In this document: positions 35,990 to 44,797 of the stretch, piece after piece
How the letters are laid out: each line of letters begins with the position of its first letter
Position numbering within the stretch: position 1 is the stretch's first letter
Origin: Acidobacteria subdivision 2 bacterium RH1 MAG20
Lineage (GTDB): Bacteria; Acidobacteriota; Terriglobia; Terriglobales; Acidobacteriaceae
DNA: 57,060 nucleotides
Reading direction: 5' to 3'
NCBI GenBank assembly: GCA_002197545.1
Contig: NFUO01000407.1
Location: 1 to 57,060, forward strand
The notes under the pieces: model-generated
The model's input: only the letters and a program-made list of their open reading frames with translations
Told to the model about the DNA's origin: nothing
Database searches by the model: none
Translations under genes and position numbers: made by a program

Positions 35990-37507
35990 CTACTTCTTTT
36001 TCTTCTTTTTGGTCCTGGAGATTTCAGGATCGCGGTCGCCCACCATATGGAGACGCATAAAGTTGGTGGCGCCGGATTTGGTGCGAGTTCCGGCGACGAT
36101 GCCTAAAATCTGACGGGGCTGAATGTGGCCACCGCTTTCGAGGACCTCTTCGGCCATGTTGACGAGCTTGTCGGTATCGCGAAAGCGGTCGCAGAGGATG
36201 GGGTAGGTGCCCCAGAGCAGCATGGAGCGGTTGATGACCCGCTCGAAGGGCGAGAGGGCGAAGATGGGCGGCTCGGGGTGGTACTTCGAGAGCAGACGGG
36301 CGGTCATGCCGGTCTCAGTGAAGATGGCGATGGCGGCAACGTCGAGATCATCGGCGGCGTGCGACATGCATTCGCAGATGGTCTCGGCGATGGAGAGCCG
36401 GACACTGACGGAGTGGGTCAGCGCGGGGCGGGGGTCGATGCGAATCTGATGTTCGGTTTCGGTGATAATCTTGGCCATCATGGCGACGGCCTCGACGGGA
36501 TACTTGCCTGCGGCGGACTCGGCGGAGAGCATGACGGAGTCGGTGCCGTCGTAGATGGCGTTGGCGACGTCGGAGGCCTCGGCGCGGGTGGGGCGCGGGT
36601 TGTCGATCATGGACTCGAGCATCTGCGTGGCCGTGATGACTGGCTTGCGGTACTCGGCGGCGCGGCGGATGATGTGCTTCTGGATGGCGGGAACCTTCTC
36701 TGGCGGGACCTCCACGCCCAGATCGCCGCGAGCAACCATGATGGCGTCGGTGATTTCGAGGATGCTGTCGAGGTGCTCGATGGCCTGGGGCTTTTCGAGC
36801 TTGGCGATGATCCAGGCGTCGGATTTGAGGGTGGCGAGGCGGTTCTTGACGTGGCGGATGTCGTCGGCAGTGCGGACGAAGGAGACGGCCACGGTGTCGA
36901 CGCCCTGGCCGATGGCGAAGACGAGGTCTTCCTCGTCCTTTTCAGTGAGCGAGGGCACTTTGACTGGGATACCGGGGAGGTTAATGCCTTTGTTCTCGCC
37001 TAAAATTCCGCCGTTGACGATGATGCAGGTAACGTCGCCGCCCTTGACCTGCTCGACGCGGAGTTCGATGAGGCCGTCGGAGAGGAGGATGCGGGAGCCG
37101 GGCTCGAGGTTCTCGGCCAGGGTTTTAAAGGTTGTACCAACCAGGGCCGCCGTGCCTTCGATCTCGCGCGGGGTGATGGTGAGGCGCTTGCCCGTGATGA
37201 GCTGGACAGGCTTGTGGCCCTTGAGCTTGCCGGTGCGGATTTTTGGCCCCTGCAGGTCGGCCAGGATGCAGATGGGCTTGCCCTCTTCTTTGGAGACAGT
37301 GCGGACCATGCGAATCAGTTCGGCCTTCTGGGCGTGACTGCCATGAGAGAAGTTGAGGCGAGCGACGTCGAGACCAGCCCGGACGAGCTGGCGGAAGACT
37401 TCGGGAGTGCTTGATGCGGGCCCGAGGGTAGCGACGATCTTGGCGCGGCGGATACGTTCAGTTCCAGCAAAAGGGGAGGCGTTCGGGACATTCGGGGAAG
37501 TATTCAT
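35990..37507 (-). CDS. pyk: pyruvate kinase
   Basis: 505 residues from the ATG at 37505-37507; the frame extends to 37588 but the homologous part starts later. It converts PEP and ADP to pyruvate and ATP. Landmarks are RRAKIVATLGPAS, LDVARLNFSHGSHAQ, ILADLQGPKIRTG, the active-site segment IIAKLEKPQAIEHLDSI, MVARGDLGVEV, ITATQMLESMI and DGTDSVMLSAESAAGKYPVE. The C-terminal regulatory domain is complete. It ends in an unusual run of lysines (SRTKKKKKK). The gene is the last of a minus-strand series starting with the VWFA gene, although the ~80-bp gap before it may hold its own promoter. Confidence 0.95.
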   Translation of the reverse strand: MNTSPNVPNASPFAGTERIRRAKIVATLGPASSTPEVFRQLVRAGLDVARLNFSHGSHAQKAELIRMVRTVSKEEGKPICILADLQGPKIRTGKLKGHKPVQLITGKRLTITPREIEGTAALVGTTFKTLAENLEPGSRILLSDGLIELRVEQVKGGDVTCIIVNGGILGENKGINLPGIPVKVPSLTEKDEEDLVFAIGQGVDTVAVSFVRTADDIRHVKNRLATLKSDAWIIAKLEKPQAIEHLDSILEITDAIMVARGDLGVEVPPEKVPAIQKHIIRRAAEYRKPVITATQMLESMIDNPRPTRAEASDVANAIYDGTDSVMLSAESAAGKYPVEAVAMMAKIITETEHQIRIDPRPALTHSVSVRLSIAETICECMSHAADDLDVAAIAIFTETGMTARLLSKYHPEPPIFALSPFERVINRSMLLWGTYPILCDRFRDTDKLVNMAEEVLESGGHIQPRQILGIVAGTRTKSGATNFMRLHMVGDRDPEISRTKKKKKK

Positions 37508-37590
37508 GAAATCGTTTGCCGCAATCTTTCTAAACCTGGCAGATGTGACCGCGCAGGTATGACCAGTGAGTTTTTGCTGCCGTGGCAATT

Positions 37591-38535
37591 TTACGCGGAG
37601 GACGGAGTCTGTGCGCTGGAAACGGCCAAATCGGTTTCAGAATGGTTAAAAAAATGGGCATTGCACTGCGCGTTGAACTCGGCTCCGCAGAGGACACTGA
37701 GGGAGATGATGTAGAGCCAGAAGAGCAGAGCGATGCCGGCGCCAAGGGAGCCGTAGACCTGCGAATAGTTGGCGAAACGGGTGAGATACCAGCCGAAGGC
37801 CAGCGTGGTGAGGAACCACATGGCAGTGGCAAGGACGGCTCCAGGGATCGTCCGTTTCCAGGACTGCCGCATGGGGGTCCCCATGTGATAGATGAGCGCA
37901 ATGATGCCGATGCTGCTGGTGAAAGCGATGATCCAGCGGACGATGACGGCGGCGACGTAGACCGGGGTGCGGGCGAACGGCAGATGCAGTGATAGCCACG
38001 CGGCGATGATGATGTGGCCGAAGACGACGAGGAGGCTGGCGATGGCAAGCGGAACGAGCGAAAGCGGGACGAGCAGATAGGCTCGAGCGCGGCGTTGCCA
38101 GAAGGTCCAGCAATCGGGCGACAGACCGTGGGCGCGGCGAAAGCCTTCCATGAAGGTGGCGATCACGCTGGAGGCTCCGGTGACGCTGACCAGGATGCCT
38201 ATGATGATGGCCCGGGTTGATTTGGGATTGTGATGCGTCGTAGCGAAGTAACCCTGAAGAACCGGGGTAACGTCGGACGGGAGGATGCTGCTGAAAAACA
38301 GGGCCAGTTGGAAACGGAGAGGGGCGGTATCGGGAAGGACACCGATAAAGAACGCCGCGATGATGAGCGCAGGAAAGAGCGAGATCATCGCGGAATAGGC
38401 CGCGGATTGGGCGACGTTGAAGCAGTCGTGCTCCATCACGCTGAGCAGCGTGCGGTGGAAGACGGTATGGATACGAAGAAGTCTATTCAAGGTTCGCGCC
38501 CGCAAGGACATTGTGCGCTGAATCAGGCCTTCCAT
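37591..38535 (-). CDS. YihY/virulence factor BrkB family membrane protein
   Basis: A 314-residue protein with six membrane segments. Family landmarks are AQSAAYSAMISLFPALIIAA, SVTGASSVIATFMEGFRRAHG, RRARAYLLVPLSLVPLAIA, GTPMRQSWKRTIPGAVLATA and YGSLGAGIALLFWLYIISLSVLCGAEFNA. This family was once misnamed RNase BN. The molecular role is still unclear and a transport function is often proposed. The start overlaps the thioredoxin gene by 13 bp, so the two are one transcript. Confidence 0.9.
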   Translation of the reverse strand: MEGLIQRTMSLRARTLNRLLRIHTVFHRTLLSVMEHDCFNVAQSAAYSAMISLFPALIIAAFFIGVLPDTAPLRFQLALFFSSILPSDVTPVLQGYFATTHHNPKSTRAIIIGILVSVTGASSVIATFMEGFRRAHGLSPDCWTFWQRRARAYLLVPLSLVPLAIASLLVVFGHIIIAAWLSLHLPFARTPVYVAAVIVRWIIAFTSSIGIIALIYHMGTPMRQSWKRTIPGAVLATAMWFLTTLAFGWYLTRFANYSQVYGSLGAGIALLFWLYIISLSVLCGAEFNAQCNAHFFNHSETDLAVSSAQTPSSA

Positions 38536-39134
38536 TTGTCGAGGAAGGCAGTGACCGAGCTTGCACTCATGTTACGCATGTTCTCAAACTCGCCAGTCTG
38601 CTGGGAGAAGAGCAGTTTGCCATGGGTATCGAGAACGGCAAGGGCGGGGACGCCTTTGTGGATAGGGACCTTATATTTCTCCGGGACGTCGAGGTTGCGG
38701 TCCATGCGTCCGATGTAGACGTGGACGAGGACGAAGTGTTTGGCGAGGAGGGCCGCGTTGGGACTCTGATGGAAATAGATGTCGAGGACCTGGCAGTCGC
38801 CGCACCAGTCGCCACCGAAGTCGAGAAGGACGCGCTTGTGTTCGACGCGGACCTTTTTAAGGGCGGCTGCAATATCGGCGGTGGGGTCCGCCGTTTCGGA
38901 GTAGATGTGCTGCTTGACGAAGGGTACGGGTAGAGCAGGCTGGCTAGGCGTCGCGGTGGATGGAACGGAGGCGACGGGAGAGGACTGTGGAGACGAGGCG
39001 GGCTGGTTGCTCTTGCAGCCGATGATTCCGATTGGGATTCCAACCCCAATGACCGATACGGAGGCAGCCAGAGTGAGCAGCGCCATGGCTGAGAAAAGTG
39101 GAGTGCTGCGGCCAGGTGGCGTGCTCACGATCAT
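38523..39134 (-). CDS. lipoprotein-type thioredoxin-fold protein (paralog 1)
   Basis: A 203-residue protein with AAGGAGG 10 bp before the ATG. The N-terminal hydrophobic segment ends in GIIGC, a lipobox-like site at about residue 40, so it is probably a lipid-anchored periplasmic protein. A Ser/Pro linker follows. The thioredoxin fold carries VLLDFGGDWCGDCQVLD, with active-site C-G-D-C, and the cis-Pro segment KGVPALAVLDTHGKL. It probably reduces or oxidises envelope proteins. It is nearly the same in body as the gene upstream (39150-39665), 15 bp away, so the pair is a tandem duplication. Confidence 0.85.
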   Translation of the reverse strand: MIVSTPPGRSTPLFSAMALLTLAASVSVIGVGIPIGIIGCKSNQPASSPQSSPVASVPSTATPSQPALPVPFVKQHIYSETADPTADIAAALKKVRVEHKRVLLDFGGDWCGDCQVLDIYFHQSPNAALLAKHFVLVHVYIGRMDRNLDVPEKYKVPIHKGVPALAVLDTHGKLLFSQQTGEFENMRNMSASSVTAFLDKWKA

Positions 39135-39149
39135 GCAGGATAACCCTCC

Positions 39150-39665
39150 TTACGATTTCTTGAGTGGAGCAGGCTTATTGACGGGCTTCCAGCGATTGAG
39201 GAACTCCGTGATGGCCTCGGGGCTGGCATGTTCGAACTCTTTTTCCCGCTCAGAGTAGAGCAGACGGCCATGAGCGTCGATGATGGCGAGCGCGGGAACG
39301 CCTTTTGTGATCGGTACGTTGTACTTCTTCGCGACATCGATGTTCCTGTCCATGTGGCCGATATTGATGTGGACGAGGATGAAGTTTTTGGCGAGGAGTT
39401 CGGCGTTGGGGCTCTGATGGTAGTAGATGTCGAGGACCTGACAGTCGCCGCACCAGTTGCCGCCGAAGTCGAGCAGCACATGCTTGTGCTCGCGGCGGGC
39501 GCGGACGAGTGCAGCGGCGATGTCCGCGGTGGCGTTCGAGGTCTCGGAGTAGAGGTCTTTGTTGACGCGAAAGCTGGTTTGCGCGGAGGCCTGACGCAGA
39601 GGCGCGGCTGCGAAAAATGTAAGAAGGAGGGCGGCAAGAAGCATGTTACGGAAGGTCAGGATCAT
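39150..39665 (-). CDS. secreted thioredoxin-fold protein (paralog 2)
   Basis: 171 residues from the ATG at 39663-39665; the longer frame to 39830 has no signal peptide at its start and is less likely. The signal peptide is MLLAALLLTFFAAAP, cleaved near ASA. The body has LYSETSNATADIAAAL, VLLDFGGNWCGDCQVLD and KGVPALAIIDAHGRLL, matching paralog 1 almost position by position. Unlike paralog 1 it has a cleavable signal rather than a lipobox, so one copy is expected soluble and the other anchored. Confidence 0.85.
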   Translation of the reverse strand: MILTFRNMLLAALLLTFFAAAPLRQASAQTSFRVNKDLYSETSNATADIAAALVRARREHKHVLLDFGGNWCGDCQVLDIYYHQSPNAELLAKNFILVHINIGHMDRNIDVAKKYNVPITKGVPALAIIDAHGRLLYSEREKEFEHASPEAITEFLNRWKPVNKPAPLKKS

Positions 39666-39777
39666 AGATTGGCCCTTGTTCGATCTGTCGAGACAGAACT
39701 GCGTGCGACGGCTTGCGGTTGGCAGAGTCGTTATGGATGATGATGCATGAAGAGGGCTAACGGACGCAAAAGACCGT

Positions 39778-40965
39778 TCAATCCATCTTGCGGGGAGCCG
39801 CGTCTGCATTGCCGGTGTAGTAGCCGTCACGGGTCTGGGCGGTGAGTCCTTTGCGGTTCACGGCAAGATCGATCTGGTGGTATCCATCCGATGCAGTGTC
39901 CTTGTCCGGCGTATAGCCAAGCCGATACTGGGCGCGCAACTCTTCTGCTATCTGATCGTAGATCTGGGCTACTGTCTGCTTTTTGCTGACCTCGAAGAGC
40001 CGCCCTCCTGTCTCCTGGGTCATGCGCTCGAGAATCTTTTTGCCGTCGACATGGTTTGTGTCGCCGCCGCGTCCGCCGCCTGGGTTGTTGCCACCGCCGG
40101 GGTAACCTCCTCCACCGGGGTAGCCACCGCCGCCGGGGTAACGTCCGCCACCCGGGAACCCGCCTCCCCGTCCGCCGGGAAAGCCTCCGCGAGACTGGCT
40201 ATTGTCGGAGTGGATCTCCTCGCCTTTGTAGTAGATAGCGTAGATGATCGTATCTGCGCGCTGGGCTGCTTCGATGGCTTCGACGAGGTTTTCCTTGCTG
40301 CCTCTGTCCACTCCGTCGGAGAGGATAACGAGGGCCTTGCGTCCCTTCTGTTTGTGCATCAGCTCATCGGAAGCGAGGAAGGCGGCGTCGTAGAGGGTGG
40401 TGCCGCCGGAGTGGGAACGATGCCCGCTGCTGTTATCGGAGTCATCGGAGCCGGTATCGGCAATAGAGCCTGTATCTATCTCTTTGAGGGCCGCTTGAAG
40501 TTTGGGACGGGAGGGAGTGAGGTCCTGCAGGAGCTCGGTTCCGCGGGCGAATTGAATGACGAAGGCCTGATCGGGCGGACGGTTGGGTGGCGCGGTGAGC
40601 ATCTGGTCGAGGAAGGTTCCGCTGGCGGTGCGTTCCTCGTCGAGGACTTTGCGCTGGGAGAGGCTGGTATCGACGAGCAGGCCAAGCGTAAGCGGCAGGT
40701 TGGAGTCGAGATCGAAGTAGCGAATCGTCTGGGGGTGGCCGTCGACCTGGAGCGTGAAGTCGGCTTTGGTCAGATTTTGCACCAAAGCTCCCTTCTTGTC
40801 GCGGACGACGACAGGAAGGTTGACCAGCCGGGCATCGACGGAGATGGTAGCAGCGGGAGAGGCGGGGGCTGAATTGGGCGCGGAGGGCTTCTGTTGCGCG
40901 AAAAGAGGCAGAGAGACGAAAAGTGCAGAAGACAGCAGAATCGAGAAAGAATGGTGAGCATCCAT
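39778..40965 (-). CDS. VWFA-related Acidobacteria-type secreted protein
   Basis: A 395-residue protein with a signal peptide (FSILLSSALFVSLPLFAQ). An N-terminal strand region (VNLPVVVRDKKGALVQNLTKADF) precedes a von Willebrand A domain with MIDAS residues in LLVDTSLSQR (D-x-S-x-S), SGGTTLYDAAF and VILSDGVDRGS. Inside the domain lies a Gly/Pro/Tyr insert of repeating YPGGGG units (about residues 258-300). The C-terminus (RAQYRLGYTPDKDT) matches the 'VWFA-related Acidobacterial domain' family that is abundant in this phylum. It is first in a run with two thioredoxin-fold proteins. Ligand unknown. Confidence 0.85.
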   Translation of the reverse strand: MDAHHSFSILLSSALFVSLPLFAQQKPSAPNSAPASPAATISVDARLVNLPVVVRDKKGALVQNLTKADFTLQVDGHPQTIRYFDLDSNLPLTLGLLVDTSLSQRKVLDEERTASGTFLDQMLTAPPNRPPDQAFVIQFARGTELLQDLTPSRPKLQAALKEIDTGSIADTGSDDSDNSSGHRSHSGGTTLYDAAFLASDELMHKQKGRKALVILSDGVDRGSKENLVEAIEAAQRADTIIYAIYYKGEEIHSDNSQSRGGFPGGRGGGFPGGGRYPGGGGYPGGGGYPGGGNNPGGGRGGDTNHVDGKKILERMTQETGGRLFEVSKKQTVAQIYDQIAEELRAQYRLGYTPDKDTASDGYHQIDLAVNRKGLTAQTRDGYYTGNADAAPRKMD

Positions 40966-41334
40966 GCGGTGTTAGACGAGGAGGCCAGAGGGAGGTTTCA
41001 AGAGAAGAGGGACTGCGTCTGGAACGCTGTAACGAGTCAGGAATGAGGACGGTTAGCCTGTAGAACACACGTTGCCCGCATTGAAGAACAAAGTCTTTCA
41101 ACTCATCCCCCAATTTAATCCACTGAAGAAACATGGCCCGATGCATGGGCAACGGGGTGGAAGTCAGGACTATCAACCCCGATTATTTGAAGCATTTTTG
41201 CGAAAAATCGCTTTCAAAATCGAATAGCCGGATATAGAGTTCAATAAACGTGCATTAAAGATTACCCTCGTAACTGGAGGTAACACTCCTATCTTGTCAC
41301 GCTTTTCTATGAGGTTTTTCCCTTGAAGGTTTGG
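40966..41334. other. gene-free divergent promoter region
   Basis: About 370 bp between the divergent VWFA and PAS-GGDEF-EAL genes. I see a short GCCC...GGGC hairpin near 41136-41152 and an AT-rich tract at 41215-41265 that may hold the promoter of the GGDEF-EAL gene. No riboswitch consensus was recognised. Confidence 0.4.
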
Positions 41335-43665
41335 ATGCTGGGCCGCCCGCAACCGCGGACCTGGAAGATCGGCTTGGCTGCGGTGTCAGCGTTCCTGGTT
41401 CTCGCTGAATTCTGGCGGTTGAACCAGCATGTTCGCTTCTCTGCGATTGTTGTCGTTGGTTTAATATTGGCTGGCACCCTAGCTGGAATATGGGCGCTGT
41501 GGCTGGAATATGATCGCGGAACCAGACGGAAGGCGGTCGACGAAGCGCAATCTAAATTTCTTGCCGCGGCAGAGACCAGCATGGATGCGTTCGTGATCTT
41601 CGAATGTGTCCGTGATGAATCCGACAAAATCGTCGATTTCCGGTTCCAATATGTAAACGCGAACTTTGAACAGATGATGGGCAAGCCGAGATCGAAGCTG
41701 CTGGGTCAGCTACGGTCCTCGATAACGTCAGTCCCCACAAGAAGCGAGTTGTTCGAGCGACTTTGTGTCGTTGCGAATACAGGCGATCCGCTGCGGGAAG
41801 AGTTCCTGATTACAGATCCCGAGATCAAGGCTACATGGATTCGGCTTCAGGTCACCAGGCTCGGAGATGGCGTGGCAATGACGTGCTGCGACATCAGCGA
41901 GATCAAAGCGGCGCAGGAGCGGTACAAACATCTGCTCGAGTTCACTGATTCAGTCTTTCAAAATGCTCCCTTTAGCATCATCGCAACTGACCCAGCGGGC
42001 ATGATTACAGCGATGAATGTCGCGGCGGAGAAGCTATCGGGATATAGCCGCGAGGAGCTGGTGGGCAAGGCTCCGCTGACGATGCTGTATGACGAGGCGG
42101 AGTTGCTGACGAAGCTCAGTGACAACGAGCTGGCAGAGGCCGAATGGGATGGCTTCCAGGTCCTGACCGCAGGAGCAGCCACAGGTGAGACCGAAGAGCA
42201 GGAATGGACGCTGATTCGACGCGATGGAGCACGAACTCCGACCAATCTGGCAGTCCGAGCAGTGAGGTCCGATACAGGCGAAGTGACTGGGTTCGTTGGC
42301 ATAGCGTTCGACATCACAGAACGCAAACAGATGCTGGACTATGTGACCCATCTGGCGACACACGATCAATTGACAGGCCTGATGGGCCGCGCGCTGCTTC
42401 GGGACAAGACAGTGGAAGCCGTCGAACGGGCGCGCCGCTATGGAACCAAGGTTGCCGTCTTTATGCTCGATCTCGACCACTTTAAGCGGATCAACGATTC
42501 GCTGGGGCATACGTCGGGAGACCAGATTCTGATTGAGGCCGCCAACCGTCTTCGCCGCTCGGTGCGCAGCACGGACATCGTGGCTCGGGCGGGCGGCGAC
42601 GAGTTTGTGGTGGTGATGCCGGATATTACAAGCGTTGCGGACGTGGACCAGTGCGCCGCGAATCTGGTATTGAAACTTGCACCGGAGATCTCCGTCGATG
42701 AGCACCTGGTGAAGGTGACGGCGAGCGTGGGAGTATGCATCTATCCCGACTTCGCTTCCGATGTAAAGCACCTGTTCAAGCGGGCGGATGCTGCGATGTA
42801 TGCAGCGAAGGACGGCGGCCGCAATCAGCACCAGATCTTCAGCGAAGACATGCTGAAGGAGACCGCGGACCGCCTGATGATGGAGCATGCGCTGCGTCAT
42901 GCGGTTGCGAATGGAGAGATGGAACTGTACTACCAGCCCCAGGTCTCCCTGGGAACCGGAACCGTCACCGGAATGGAAGCGCTGCTGCGATGGACCCATC
43001 CGCGCATGGGGAAGATCTCTCCGGCGCAGTTCATCCCGCTGGCGGAAGAGACGGGATTGATTGTGCCGATCGGCGAATGGGCATTTATGACCTCGTGCTG
43101 CGAGGGCAAAGCGCTGCAGGACGAGTTGGGGATGGAGTTAACCGTCTCCGTGAACCTGTCGCCACGCCAGTTTCAGCAGAAGAATCTGGTGCAGCTCATC
43201 GAACACTCGCTGGCAAAGAGCGGACTGGCCGCCCACCACCTGGAGATTGAGATCACAGAGGGCATGCTGATGGTCAACTCCCATGACAACCTCGACAAGT
43301 TGCAGAAGATAAGGGAGCTGGGCGCGAAGATCTCGATTGACGACTTTGGCACGGGATTTTGCAGTTTCTCGTATCTGCTGCAATATCAGGTGGACCGGCT
43401 GAAGATCGATCAGAGCTTTGTCAAGCAGGCCGAGACGGACATGAACGCTGCGGCTGTGGTCAGAACGATCATTGCGATGTCGCATGGGTTGAACATCAAG
43501 GTAGTGGCTGAAGGCGTGGAGACGGACGAGCAGTTGCGCTTTCTGCTTCGCAAAAAATGCGACGAAGTGCAGGGATATTTCTTTGGAGCGCCTATGGCGG
43601 CCAAGGATTTTGCCGATGCTGTACGGTCATTTAGCTGCAATATAGGTGTTCTACAAACCCTGTAA
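41335..43665 (+). CDS. membrane-anchored PAS-GGDEF-EAL cyclic-di-GMP enzyme
   Basis: 776 residues from the ATG at 41335, which has AAGG 6 bp upstream; a TTG at 41323 is the alternative. Two N-terminal membrane helices (about residues 10-60), two PAS-type domains (SMDAFVIFECVRDESDKI; ENAPFSIIATDP-like NAPFSIIATDPAGMITAMN, then TERK), a GGDEF domain with intact RAGGDEFVVVMPD and FMLDLDHFKRINDSLGHTSGD, and an EAL domain with GMEALLRW, SVNLSPRQF, EITEGML, DDFGTGFCSFSYL, RLKIDQSFV and VAEGVET. All catalytic motifs for both synthesis and breakdown of c-di-GMP look present. Which dominates cannot be told from sequence. Likely a sensor affecting attachment or polymer production. Confidence 0.93.
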   Translation: MLGRPQPRTWKIGLAAVSAFLVLAEFWRLNQHVRFSAIVVVGLILAGTLAGIWALWLEYDRGTRRKAVDEAQSKFLAAAETSMDAFVIFECVRDESDKIVDFRFQYVNANFEQMMGKPRSKLLGQLRSSITSVPTRSELFERLCVVANTGDPLREEFLITDPEIKATWIRLQVTRLGDGVAMTCCDISEIKAAQERYKHLLEFTDSVFQNAPFSIIATDPAGMITAMNVAAEKLSGYSREELVGKAPLTMLYDEAELLTKLSDNELAEAEWDGFQVLTAGAATGETEEQEWTLIRRDGARTPTNLAVRAVRSDTGEVTGFVGIAFDITERKQMLDYVTHLATHDQLTGLMGRALLRDKTVEAVERARRYGTKVAVFMLDLDHFKRINDSLGHTSGDQILIEAANRLRRSVRSTDIVARAGGDEFVVVMPDITSVADVDQCAANLVLKLAPEISVDEHLVKVTASVGVCIYPDFASDVKHLFKRADAAMYAAKDGGRNQHQIFSEDMLKETADRLMMEHALRHAVANGEMELYYQPQVSLGTGTVTGMEALLRWTHPRMGKISPAQFIPLAEETGLIVPIGEWAFMTSCCEGKALQDELGMELTVSVNLSPRQFQQKNLVQLIEHSLAKSGLAAHHLEIEITEGMLMVNSHDNLDKLQKIRELGAKISIDDFGTGFCSFSYLLQYQVDRLKIDQSFVKQAETDMNAAAVVRTIIAMSHGLNIKVVAEGVETDEQLRFLLRKKCDEVQGYFFGAPMAAKDFADAVRSFSCNIGVLQTL

Positions 43666-43673
43666 GCAGAGAA

Positions 43674-43708
43674 CGACGCCCCATGCTTCGGGTGAAGATG
43701 GGGCGTCG
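43674..43708. terminator. hairpin between convergent genes
   Basis: CGACGCCCCA (43674-43683) and TGGGGCGTCG (43699-43708) form a perfect 10-bp stem just past the GGDEF-EAL stop and 22 bp past the stop of the convergent GlsB-like gene. U-tracts are weak on both sides. Confidence 0.6.
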
Positions 43709-43730
43709 GCGGCGGAAGGACTGGCGCTTA

Positions 43731-43988
43731 TCAAGCTGTGCTGCTGCGTTTGATGAGATGGTAGATGCCGAGTAGGATGAGCGCACCGACCAGTGACATG
43801 AGAAAGCCGGCGGACTGGCCAGGCTGGTAGTGGCCGATGGCGCGGCCGATCCATGTTCCAAGAAAAGCACCGGCTATACCGATGAGCATGGTGATAAAGA
43901 TGCCGCCTGGCTCCTTGCCGGGAATGATGAGCTTGGCCAGTGCGCCAACAACAAGACCAATGATTGCCGTCCACAACAGATGAAACAT
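43731..43988 (-). CDS. GlsB/YeaQ/YmgE family stress-response membrane protein
   Basis: 85 residues from the ATG at 43986-43988, with GGAG 5-6 bp upstream; the open frame to 44174 is upstream noise. Three membrane segments with the family phrases GLVVGALAKLIIPGKEPGG and TMLIGIAGAFLGTWIG, typical of the transglycosylase-associated protein family (PF04226). Members are induced under stress; the molecular function is unknown. Confidence 0.9.
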   Translation of the reverse strand: MFHLLWTAIIGLVVGALAKLIIPGKEPGGIFITMLIGIAGAFLGTWIGRAIGHYQPGQSAGFLMSLVGALILLGIYHLIKRSSTA

Positions 43989-44122
43989 AGATGCTCCTCC
44001 GTGATTTTTACCGGGATCGCCGGTTGAGTTACAGATGGTGCGGAAAGCATACTCCAGCTTTGGAGAGATGTGGAGGAAATTAGTTCTAGTTTTTTGAGGG
44101 GGACCGGTGACGGTTTTATGGG

Positions 44123-44185
44123 GATTTTGGAGGAAATGCGTGGTTTTTGGTGGACACGGCGCGGTGAATTGCATGGTAAATGTGG
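44123..44185. repeat. intergenic repeat, copy 1 (past RidA-like gene)
   Basis: Shares GATTTT(G)GAGGAAATGCGTG, TTTTTGG and GCATGGTAA(A/G) segments with 44929-44989, in the same orientation. The two copies bracket the RidA-like gene. Confidence 0.5.
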
Positions 44186-44282
44186 TCAGAAATGCGCCAC
44201 ATTTCTAACGGCATCAACAAGTTTTGCAATTTAACCACGAGAGGCCACGACTGCCGCCGTTCCCAGACGGCATGTACCGTCG

Positions 44283-44319
44283 TAGCATGCGAGCATGATC
44301 TTGCATCGCTCGCATGCTA
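44283..44319. repeat. 11-bp perfect inverted repeat
   Basis: TAGCATGCGAG (44283-44293) and CTCGCATGCTA (44309-44319). It lies 20 bp past the stop of the RidA-like gene and may end its transcript, but has no U-tract. Confidence 0.55.
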
Positions 44320-44338
44320 TCGGTATGGGAGATAATTT

Positions 44339-44797
44339 CTATTTCTTCTTCACTGCAATTGCGGAAATTTCAATCTTCGCGCCGCCGATCAAGCCAGCTA
44401 CCTTTACCGTGGCACGCGCCGGCTTTGGATCCGGCATGAGCTTCTTATAGACGTCGTTCATCTTCGGCACGTCGTTCAGGTCGGTGACATAAACGGTTAC
44501 GGAGACGAGATCCGACATCTTAAAGCCCGCCTGCTCAACAACCTTTTTCACTGCGGCGATAGCATTTGTCGTTTGTACGGTGATGTCCGTGCTCGTCACA
44601 TCGCCTTTCGCATCCGGGCCCTGCTGGCCTGCGACGTAAAGGGTGTTGCCAGCCACGAAGCCATCACTGAACGGATTGCCGGCGGTAAAACCGATAGCGC
44701 GGTTCTGGGCAGAAGCGCTGCCCAGAGTAACGAATGCCGTCAGCGCGGCAAGGGTGAGGCAGCAGCGCATTGCTGTTCGCAAAAATTTCTTCTTCAT
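44339..44797 (-). CDS. exported RidA/YjgF/UK114-family protein
   Basis: A 152-residue protein with AGGAG 8 bp before the ATG. The N-terminal ~30 residues are a signal peptide (FLRTAMRCCLTLAALTAF, cleaved near SASAQ), followed by a full RidA domain: NPFSDGFVAGNTLYVAGQQG, VVEQAGFKMSDLVSVTVYVTDL and PARATVKVAGLIGGAKIEISAIAV. The conserved Arg of the imine-deaminase site is present in PARATV. RidA proteins usually hydrolyse reactive enamine/imine intermediates in the cytoplasm; an exported version must have another substrate or role. Confidence 0.88.
   Translation of the reverse strand: MKKKFLRTAMRCCLTLAALTAFVTLGSASAQNRAIGFTAGNPFSDGFVAGNTLYVAGQQGPDAKGDVTSTDITVQTTNAIAAVKKVVEQAGFKMSDLVSVTVYVTDLNDVPKMNDVYKKLMPDPKPARATVKVAGLIGGAKIEISAIAVKKK

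Noticed and set aside
36125..37003. 292-codon plus-strand open frame
   Set aside because: Antisense to pyruvate kinase; Gly/Asp/Val-rich shadow.
40056..40190. Short regularly spaced repeats that could be taken for a CRISPR array
   Set aside because: They are in-frame glycine/proline/tyrosine codons of the VWFA gene, with no unique spacers.
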